A stretch of 64,000 bases of DNA from a virus, in the IMG/VR virus record IMGVR_UViG_3300021962_000066, positions 19,784 to 83,783 of that record. One strand, written 5' to 3'. The translations under genes were made by a program, and so were the position numbers. The notes below the pieces were generated by a model that ran no database searches, had not been told where the DNA came from, and was given only the letters and a program-made list of their open reading frames with translations. Positions 58,614 through 64,000 of this stretch are shown here, piece by piece. The stretch's first letter is position 1, and each line of letters starts with the position of its first letter.

Positions 58614-59251
58614 AGAATAAAGAACGGTGAATTATTTTTAAATCTGCCTACCACTTTAAAGTTGTTATCTACGAGTTCTAGCAAGGATCCCTCAGCGACC
58701 TCACTGCAACCCTCAAACACTGAAGAACTGTAGTCATTTTTATTTACATATAAAGTACTACCGCAGCGAGCTAAAAACAATCTATTATACATCTTATTAT
58801 AAAGAGATGTGGTGTGAGTACCTTCGATCTGTGAAAGTACCCTCTTAATACCCTCTACTAGCGTATAATCATTACACTCTATCGACAACATAACAGGTAT
58901 TATAGAGCTGTCAACTACATTTACAGCATTTACTATTAAAGACTTTTGAAGCTTCTTGTAGTTTGTTATAATACCATTATGACAAACTACCCAGTCGTTG
59001 TATATGAACGGGTGCGAAGTATCCTCATTAAATCTCTGCGCTGTCGACGTCGGTGCCTGGGTATGACCGGTAAAGTACGTTATAGATTCGGTATTTTGAC
59101 TAAAATCATATATACCTGGTACCTTAATAATGTCACCTCCACGACTTCGACCAATAAATACCCCACCAAATGCAAAGTCACCTCTATGCATATTGGCCGC
59201 ATACAGAGACTTAAATGTACTCAGCTTACTCGAACCAAATATAGCACACAT
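58610..59251 (-). CDS. Class II glutamine amidotransferase domain protein
   Basis: 213 residues from the internal ATG at 59251, chosen because it puts the catalytic Cys at position 2 (MCAIFGSS). The GATase motifs RGDFAFGGVF, HTQAPTS and CHNGIITNYKKL are present. It is a stand-alone glutaminase domain without a synthase domain. The ammonia acceptor could be a partner enzyme such as the adjacent glycosyltransferase, or a sugar-aminating step. Confidence 0.83.
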   Translation of the reverse strand: MCAIFGSSKLSTFKSLYAANMHRGDFAFGGVFIGRSRGGDIIKVPGIYDFSQNTESITYFTGHTQAPTSTAQRFNEDTSHPFIYNDWVVCHNGIITNYKKLQKSLIVNAVNVVDSSIIPVMLSIECNDYTLVEGIKRVLSQIEGTHTTSLYNKMYNRLFLARCGSTLYVNKNDYSSSVFEGCSEVAEGSLLELVDNNFKVVGRFKNNSPFFIL

Positions 59252-59273
59252 CAGGATAAATATATTGCTAAAG

Positions 59274-59281
59274 CATAAATA
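59274..59281 (+). promoter_or_regulatory. Late-promoter-like octamer CATAAATA
   Basis: Plus strand, 13 nt before the ATG at 59295. Another, GATAAATA, lies at 59255-59262. Confidence 0.45.
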
Positions 59282-59294
59282 TTTCAAGAATAAT

Positions 59295-60218
59295 ATGATT
59301 GATAATAATCTGATATTTGAAACCTATCTTCGCAGTTTAAACGAAGCTACACCGTTTGCGGGGCCTGAGGATGGATTTGGTGCACCGGAAAAAATTCGTC
59401 ATCATAGAGCCCAGAAGGGCACTGTTGATGCTAGTGGGTACAGAATCGGTGATTACTCTCGCGATACCGGCAGAGATATCGTCGAGATTACTGACAATAT
59501 CGTAGTTGCTATAAAAAATGAGATATTTACTCGCGATCCTCGTGTTGTCGGCGGTGTACAGTATCAACTATACTTCGCTGGTACTAAAGACGAATTACAA
59601 GATAGAGTTACAGGTATAATTCATAGGAAACTAGGAGGCAGTAAAGCTGATTCGGGATATGCCGCGAGAATAGTTGTTAACTATATACTTAAACTCGCAG
59701 ACGTCGATAAGGGTAGAGTTGTTACAAAAGATTTTGAAGGCCAGGTTGCAGATGCTGCGCCTGTAATACAAGCTATACAGCAGGTAGTTGACCCGGCTGC
59801 TGTTAATAATCCTGCAGTACCCCGGGCACCAGCTCCGCCTGCTGAGCGAGAGTATACGCATATTTCCGTCACTTCTAAATATAAATTATCGGAAGGCCGG
59901 TCTAGAAATCCGTATGTAAATGAGATGTATGAAATACTGCGTCTAGAAATAGGGGAGGGTGAGGAAGTAACCGGAGCGAAGTTAGTAGAAATACTCGAGA
60001 GCGAAGCGGTATTACAATCTGAAATAAAAGCAGTTCTTTCAGAAATGCTTCAGGCAGGTATGATCGAAAAGATTACAGATAATGCAGATCCCGCGATAAT
60101 TTTAGACCCTGATGACGGTGATGAGGACTATAACTTAGATGCAATGAGTAGAGAGCTCACGAATATGAGACGAAATATTGCGCAAGGCAGAACCGAAGTT
60201 CCTGACACTGACGAATAA
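59295..60218 (+). CDS. Candidate internal head protein with targeting-like N-terminus
   Basis: 307 residues from the ATG at 59295, not from the long upstream frame, because the start NNLIFETYLRSLNEATPF matches the leader pattern of the family (I-F-E and L-N-E, candidate prohead-protease sites). A domain of about 120 residues follows, then a Pro/Ala linker (VPRAPAPPAERE), a helical region with winged-helix flavour (GAKLVEILES...LQAGMIEK) and an acidic tail (DPDDGDEDYN). It is separated from the next gene by 2 nt. Confidence 0.65.
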   Translation: MIDNNLIFETYLRSLNEATPFAGPEDGFGAPEKIRHHRAQKGTVDASGYRIGDYSRDTGRDIVEITDNIVVAIKNEIFTRDPRVVGGVQYQLYFAGTKDELQDRVTGIIHRKLGGSKADSGYAARIVVNYILKLADVDKGRVVTKDFEGQVADAAPVIQAIQQVVDPAAVNNPAVPRAPAPPAEREYTHISVTSKYKLSEGRSRNPYVNEMYEILRLEIGEGEEVTGAKLVEILESEAVLQSEIKAVLSEMLQAGMIEKITDNADPAIILDPDDGDEDYNLDAMSRELTNMRRNIAQGRTEVPDTDE

Positions 60219-60220
60219 TT

Positions 60221-60895
60221 ATGAATAACTACGATTTAGAGCAATTATATATACATAAAATTGCAGGAGCTAAGATAATTTCTGAAGCTAATAACCCTTT
60301 TGGAACTTCCCCCTACGGTGTAGGTTCAAGAATTAAAAGAGCTCTTACTCCCTTCATGAGTAAGACTGCGCAACGATCTGAAGCTAAAAGTCAGCAAGAT
60401 ATTAACGACATGTACAATAAGTTCGTTGCTGAGTTAGCTAAAGTCGGTAAGCGAGAGGGGGACGCAAAATACGGTGACCTAACAGCCTATCTTAGTAAGC
60501 TTAATGGGATTAACGCTAGCGCTACGACTTCTACAACCTGGGATCAACTAAATGTAAATCCTACACAAACATTTAAAACGTTTGGTGCACTTAGCCTAGG
60601 TAACGCCTTTAAGAAAGTTGTAGAAGAGGTTAATCAATCAAGTCTCACAGCACCTACTCCGCCTGCTGCACCTGCTGCACCTGCTGCACCTGGACCTACT
60701 CCGCCTGGACCTACTCCGCCTGGACCTAGGCGCCGTCAGGCTGCGAGGAAGAAGACAATAGATATTACTAAAGCAAACTTCTTAAATCTCCTGCTTGCTA
60801 GAGGTTATAGAAACCCGGTAGAGCGGGGCCAAATAGTCGATATGCTTGAATCGCCAGAGGTTGGCGTTAGATTTAAGATACCTCCTACCCCTTGA
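60221..60895 (+). CDS. Candidate internal head protein with Pro/Ala repeat linker
   Basis: 224 residues. The leader DLEQLYIHKIAGAKIISEANNP ends in E-A like its relatives. A helical domain follows, then a Pro-Ala-Gly repeat (TPPAAPAAPAAP, GPTPPGPTPPG), a basic patch (RRRQAARKK) and a C-terminal helix module (NFLNLLLARGYRNPVERGQIVDML). Layout and strand match the gene before it. Overlaps queC by 11 nt at the 3' ends. Confidence 0.62.
   Translation: MNNYDLEQLYIHKIAGAKIISEANNPFGTSPYGVGSRIKRALTPFMSKTAQRSEAKSQQDINDMYNKFVAELAKVGKREGDAKYGDLTAYLSKLNGINASATTSTTWDQLNVNPTQTFKTFGALSLGNAFKKVVEEVNQSSLTAPTPPAAPAAPAAPGPTPPGPTPPGPRRRQAARKKTIDITKANFLNLLLARGYRNPVERGQIVDMLESPEVGVRFKIPPTP
60652..60727 (+). repeat. 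Short tandem repeats encoding Pro/Ala linker
   Basis: CTGCTGCAC-type 9-mers (three copies) followed by 15-mers containing CCTGGACCTACTCCG (two copies and a part). They encode the linker of the protein above and are prone to length change. Confidence 0.8.
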
Positions 60896-61583
60896 CCATA
60901 AGCGCATCCCACGGGATATGCTTAACATATGGGATAGGATCTTGAATTTTAGCATCAATAAAACCCTTCAAACGTAAAGAGCAAGCCGGGCAGGTACCGC
61001 ATGACAGCTCCGCTCCTTCATAGCAGGTCCAAGTCTTTTCAAACGGTACACCGAGTTCCGTACCCCACCTAATAATATCAGCCTTACTCTTTTCAATGAG
61101 AGGTGCTTCAATTTTAATTTTAGAACGACGATTTAATATCGTAACTTCATTGATAGAGTTGAGAAATTCCGCGCTGCCGTCCCAGTAGCCCGCAACAGAG
61201 TCTGCTTGTGCAGCGCCATACTGAACACTTGTGGCATCAATGCTCTCTGCTGCTGCACAAGCAATTGAGAGGACCATCATGTTTCTGAAAGGAACATAAT
61301 TTACGGTCTGAGGGTCTCCCATTACATCACGAGCCTTTGCAACAGCGATATCGGGATTAGTTAATGCGGATTTACTTGCTATATCTTTGAAGAATGATAC
61401 ATCAATAATCCTATGAATTACATTAGTATGTAATTTTGCAATCTCTGTAGCACATGCTAACTCCTTATTATGTCGCTGACCGTAAAAAAACGATAAAGCG
61501 AGTACCTGATCAAACGTACGGATAGCACTGTAGAGTAGTACAGTGCTATCCATTCCGCCTGAGAAGCAAACAACACTTTTCAC
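60885..61583 (-). CDS. queC: 7-cyano-7-deazaguanine synthase QueC
   Basis: 232 residues, GTG start that overlaps the upstream stop (GTGA). PP-loop SGGMDST at 8-14, typical FFYGQRHNKEL, and a Zn site with Cys187, 195, 198 and 201 in CYEGAELSCGTCPAC. QueC converts carboxydeazaguanine to preQ0. In phages preQ0 is used for deazaguanine DNA modification that blocks restriction, or for tRNA queuosine. No DpdA/Tgt is in the window. Confidence 0.92.
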   Translation of the reverse strand: MKSVVCFSGGMDSTVLLYSAIRTFDQVLALSFFYGQRHNKELACATEIAKLHTNVIHRIIDVSFFKDIASKSALTNPDIAVAKARDVMGDPQTVNYVPFRNMMVLSIACAAAESIDATSVQYGAAQADSVAGYWDGSAEFLNSINEVTILNRRSKIKIEAPLIEKSKADIIRWGTELGVPFEKTWTCYEGAELSCGTCPACSLRLKGFIDAKIQDPIPYVKHIPWDALMVKG

Positions 61584-61759
61584 GGCTTAGCAATCTCGTG
61601 AGTAAGCTTGCTAAACATCTCCCAGATAAATCTCTTAACTTCGGCTTCACCTTTAGTCTTAACTAGAGTATTAAGGGATTCAAGCGGCACCTTAGTTTTG
61701 AGAAGAGTCTTACCGTCGGTGTCTGCTACAATTGACATTTCTAATGATACTTTGTTCAT
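61580..61759 (-). CDS. Small hypothetical protein (59 aa) coupled to queC
   Basis: ATG at 61759, 59 residues, ending in a TGA that overlaps the queC GTG. Two small elements: a beta hairpin (VSLEMSIVADTDGKTLLKTKVPLESL) and a helix (EAEVKRFIWEMFSKLTHEI). Tight coupling and codon pattern support a real gene. Function unknown. Confidence 0.6.
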   Translation of the reverse strand: MNKVSLEMSIVADTDGKTLLKTKVPLESLNTLVKTKGEAEVKRFIWEMFSKLTHEIAKP

Positions 61760-61780
61760 ATAAAAGATAATATATTATTA

Positions 61781-62911
61781 TTATGCATTATCAACTATTG
61801 ACTTAAGATTAGATGTACCAGCAATATCCTCACTTTCATCAGGCATAACTTCCTCGACAGCACTACCATAAGCCCACTTCTCGCCAATAGCTTTCTCAAT
61901 ACCAGGTAAAATTTGCTTCCAGATATCTTCATTCTTACGCCAATTTTTATAGAATCCTATCTTCTCACCGTTAGCCAAGGTATATGTAGACCCTGTTTGA
62001 ATTACGATTCCAAAGCCTACAGCGAGATCCAATAAGCCATAGTGCTTATCGAGACCTGACCTAAAACTAAGATACATTTCTGTTTGAAGGTATTGTTGAA
62101 TAAATCTGTTTTTTACCGTAAGAGCTCGTAGAATTACACCCGGGTAATTCCGCTGACCAACAGTTAGCTCACCGTCCGTAGTCTTGCCCTCGTCAGTCTT
62201 TTCCGGTTTACGTGCAAGCTGCACTGTCACTGACGGCAGGTAAGTTACGCTCTTACCTCCAGGTTGAATCTTAATAATAGATTCATACATTGCACTAGGA
62301 TCATCGTAGGTATGATTGGTACAGATAAATGTTGTTTGAGTATAGGCTGCAAGCTGAGTACAGGTACGTAAAAGAGATTTAATCGACCGTGCGCGGGTAC
62401 CCATATCCATGGACGTACTCTCCTTCTCCATTCGATTAAAACTAAGTTCATTCTCTAAATTGCCGAGAGAGTCAATAGCTACAATAAACTTGCCTGTTAT
62501 TCCTACTTCCTTAGCCTTGGTTAAGAACTTATAGATAGAATTTCTCGTTTGTTCAATACTAAAACACGGTACATACTTTACTTTGGAAGTATCTAGGCCA
62601 AGATTCTGCGCAGATTCTTTATCAATAGCATTCTCTGTATCAAAAATTACAACTGTATAACCGAGTTTTTGCGCATTGGCGAGAGTTCGCATAACGATAT
62701 ACGTCTTACCGGTCATCGACTCACCACATATCATAGTAAGACGGTTCTTAGGAATTCCGCCGTATAGAGAGCCGCTAATAATTGCGTTGAGTGGCATTGA
62801 TCCGGTATCAATCCACTCGTTAACTGTCGAGAGTGTACTCTTATCAAGAAACGTAGCGTAAGGGCTAATAGTATCAATTTCTGCTAGAACTTTTTGAATG
62901 TCTTTATCCAT
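61781..62911 (-). CDS. uvsX: RecA-like recombinase UvsX
   Basis: 376 residues (T4 UvsX is 391). Walker A GESMTGKT at 63-70, Walker B FIVAIDSLGNL, and TFICTNHTYDDPS and KIQPGGKSVTYLPS loops are characteristic of T4-type UvsX. The C-terminus is acidic. It promotes strand exchange in recombination-dependent replication and repair, working on gp32-coated DNA. Confidence 0.92.
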   Translation of the reverse strand: MDKDIQKVLAEIDTISPYATFLDKSTLSTVNEWIDTGSMPLNAIISGSLYGGIPKNRLTMICGESMTGKTYIVMRTLANAQKLGYTVVIFDTENAIDKESAQNLGLDTSKVKYVPCFSIEQTRNSIYKFLTKAKEVGITGKFIVAIDSLGNLENELSFNRMEKESTSMDMGTRARSIKSLLRTCTQLAAYTQTTFICTNHTYDDPSAMYESIIKIQPGGKSVTYLPSVTVQLARKPEKTDEGKTTDGELTVGQRNYPGVILRALTVKNRFIQQYLQTEMYLSFRSGLDKHYGLLDLAVGFGIVIQTGSTYTLANGEKIGFYKNWRKNEDIWKQILPGIEKAIGEKWAYGSAVEEVMPDESEDIAGTSNLKSIVDNA

Positions 62912-62948
62912 ATATGAAGTATAACGTATAATTATATTAAATCAAAAA

Positions 62949-62976
62949 AAAAGAGAAGCCTTGTGGCTTCTCTTTT
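62949..62976 (-). terminator. Rho-independent terminator (near-symmetric)
   Basis: Perfect 12-bp stem (AAAAGAGAAGCC with GGCTTCTCTTTT) and TTGT loop, with an A run on the left that becomes a T run on the minus strand. It lies 43 bases after the stop of the minus gene ending at 63019 and could stop both strands. The rest of 62912-63018 holds nothing else I recognise. Confidence 0.85.
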
Positions 62977-63018
62977 AACAATCTTTAAAGTTAAGAATAT
63001 TAACTACACCCGAAGAGC

Positions 63019-63363
63019 TCAGTCTTCGAATAGCTTGATAACCTTAGCTTCCGTAGCAGGCTGGACTGCTGGTTTAGTCAGGATGTTTTGATACTGCACA
63101 ATAAGCCGATCGTCTAGCTCGAGATTAGGGCTAGTAGTAATATTAGCCTTATTAAAGGTCCAAACAACAGGATCTACATTTTTAACGAATTCCTTAAAGA
63201 ACAAAGGAATACTCTGTACATTCAGTTGTCCGTTTTGAGTCGGCTGTACGTAGATTTGCGCAGGATCAGATACAGATAGATGTGTATCAGTCTCACTCAC
63301 GTACGCGCCGTGAATAATTCTGCCGGTGTTGTCGAGAAATGTTACAATTTTGGTTTGTGCCAT
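63019..63363 (-). CDS. Hypothetical protein (114 aa)
   Basis: From the ATG at 63363 (MAQTKIVTFLDNTGR); a longer frame to 63396 is less likely. Small beta-rich N-terminal domain (IVTFLDNTGRIIHGAYVSE), then IPLFFKEFV and a polar tail. It resembles the small conserved proteins of T4-like phages but I cannot name it. It is followed by a terminator. Confidence 0.6.
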   Translation of the reverse strand: MAQTKIVTFLDNTGRIIHGAYVSETDTHLSVSDPAQIYVQPTQNGQLNVQSIPLFFKEFVKNVDPVVWTFNKANITTSPNLELDDRLIVQYQNILTKPAVQPATEAKVIKLFED

Positions 63364-63404
63364 GTAAATATATACATTAATTTGGTATAAGTTCAACTAT
63401 TGAG

Positions 63405-63418
63405 CATAAATATTTATA
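63405..63418. promoter_or_regulatory. Palindromic overlapping late-type octamers
   Basis: GCATAAATATTTATAC: plus CATAAATA (63405-63412, 11 nt before the ATG at 63424) and minus TATAAATA (63411-63418) share two bases. The minus site points to the gene at 63363, at 47 nt. Confidence 0.5.
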
Positions 63419-63423
63419 CAAAT

Positions 63424-64000
63424 ATGTCTAGTCAATATAAAGGTAATGATACAAGGTGTTTAACTGAGGCGTACTCTCAGGTTAGAGAAGGCGCTTGGGA
63501 TCGACTAAAGGCACGGGGATCACAAGCTCTCGGAGCACTTGGAGGACTCGGTGACCGAGCTGCAGGTACTGTTCGCGGTGCAATGGCTGGCGCTACAGGC
63601 AATGTAGCCGGCGTTAACGCCGCGACACAACAAAGAGCTGCGGGCGCCACGGCGGGTGATATCGCAAAATTACAGTCATATCGACAATCAGTTGCTGCCA
63701 AGGTTAAATCTTTGCGTAATGAAATTGACTCAGACTTGAAGGGGCTGGGTATAAATGCTTCAATAGATACTGCCCAGCTTACTAACGGACTTGATTCAAT
63801 TGATACCGGATTTAAAACAGCTATTAATAAGTTAGCTACACCAGCACCTGTCGCTAACCCGTTTGCAGCTAAACCGCCTACTGAGCCTACAACTGCAACC
63901 GCACCTGCAACTGCACCTGCAACTGCACCTGCAACTGCACCTGCAACTGCACCTGCAACTGCACCTGCACCTGCAACTGCAACTGCACCTGCACCTGCAA
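63424..64000 (+). CDS. Candidate internal head protein, cut by window end
   Basis: At least 192 residues, open at the right edge. The leader NDTRCLTEAYSQVREG has the L-x-E-A-Y...E-G pattern of the pair at 36237 and 36942. Next is a Gly/Ala-rich amphipathic region (ALGALGGLGDRAAGTVRGAMAG), a helix pair, and a long Ala-Thr-Ala-Pro repeat (positions 63892 on). The full gene is not visible, so length and function stay open. Confidence 0.6.
   Translation, partial: MSSQYKGNDTRCLTEAYSQVREGAWDRLKARGSQALGALGGLGDRAAGTVRGAMAGATGNVAGVNAATQQRAAGATAGDIAKLQSYRQSVAAKVKSLRNEIDSDLKGLGINASIDTAQLTNGLDSIDTGFKTAINKLATPAPVANPFAAKPPTEPTTATAPATAPATAPATAPATAPATAPAPATATAPAPA
63892..64000 (+). repeat. 12-bp tandem repeats (GCACCTGCAACT) encoding ATAP
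   Basis: About five near-perfect GCACCTGCAACT units then variants with extra GCACCT or GCAACT hexamers, continuing to the edge of the window. They encode Thr-Ala-Pro-Ala repeats, in frame with the gene, and are not a CRISPR array. Confidence 0.9.

Noticed and set aside
59130-59294. Upstream extension of the plus-strand gene at 59295
   Set aside because: The extension overlaps the amidotransferase gene start, and the leader pattern and late octamers support the ATG at 59295.
63892-64000. Possible CRISPR-like array
   Set aside because: Units are 12 bp, contiguous, in frame and without spacers; they encode an Ala-Thr-Ala-Pro repeat.

Overview
This window is part of the genome of a T4-like, contractile-tailed bacteriophage (Caudoviricetes). 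Tail sheath, tail tube, gp6 and gp25 baseplate proteins, a terminase, a sliding clamp, clamp loader, SSB, primase, helicase and UvsX recombinase are all recognisable from T4 families. There is no integrase, no repressor and no bacterial housekeeping gene, so it reads as a lytic virus and not a prophage. The DNA is AT-rich and extremely gene-dense: no stretch over 300 bases lacks a gene, most genes touch or overlap, and I see no tRNA gene. The host cannot be named. The enzyme content (viral FAD halogenase, radical SAM proteins, QueC, transketolase) resembles large marine phages, which is inference.

Layout. 1-3856 (+): hypothetical genes, a xanthine/guanine-type phosphoribosyltransferase and a tail fibre with a YadA-like head. 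3838-16766 (-): one tightly overlapped 16-gene operon with five radical SAM proteins, a flavin-dependent halogenase, a two-gene transketolase, two SDR epimerases, two deacetylases and glycosyltransferases. It looks like a phage-borne biosynthetic pathway and is the most novel part of the window. 16770-25746 (-): baseplate wedge and other virion proteins (gp25, gp6, large proteins, a PKD domain). 26280-27643 (-): clamp loader gp44 and dUTPase. 27744 (+): a gp16-like small terminase. 28195-36214 (-): baseplate hub, tube cap and a tape-measure candidate with 87-bp tandem repeats. 37538-44969 (-): tail tube, sheath and the large terminase, whose Walker A motif is split by an intein. 48833-62911 (-): replication and nucleotide genes (gp61, gp45, gp32, gp41, uvsX, queC) with rmlA and an rmlD-like gene among them.

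Two genome-wide themes emerge. First, many late genes have a T4 late-promoter-like octamer (TATAAATA and variants such as CATAAATA, AATAAGTA) only 5-13 nt before the start codon. By T4 spacing, those at 5-8 nt would give leaderless or nearly leaderless mRNAs. Second, a set of plus-strand genes scattered among minus-strand genes (36237, 36942, 44988, 59295, 60221, 63424, possibly 25796, 45953 and 48442) encode proteins with similar short acidic/aromatic N-termini ending in E-A or E-G, often followed by Pro/Ala-rich or acidic low-complexity regions. They resemble T4 internal head proteins with a capsid-targeting sequence and may be packaged proteins delivered into the host.

Together the genes supply virion assembly (packaging motor, tail, baseplate), replication and recombination, nucleotide and deazaguanine metabolism, and an unusual tailoring pathway that could decorate a glycan, a small molecule or a virion protein.
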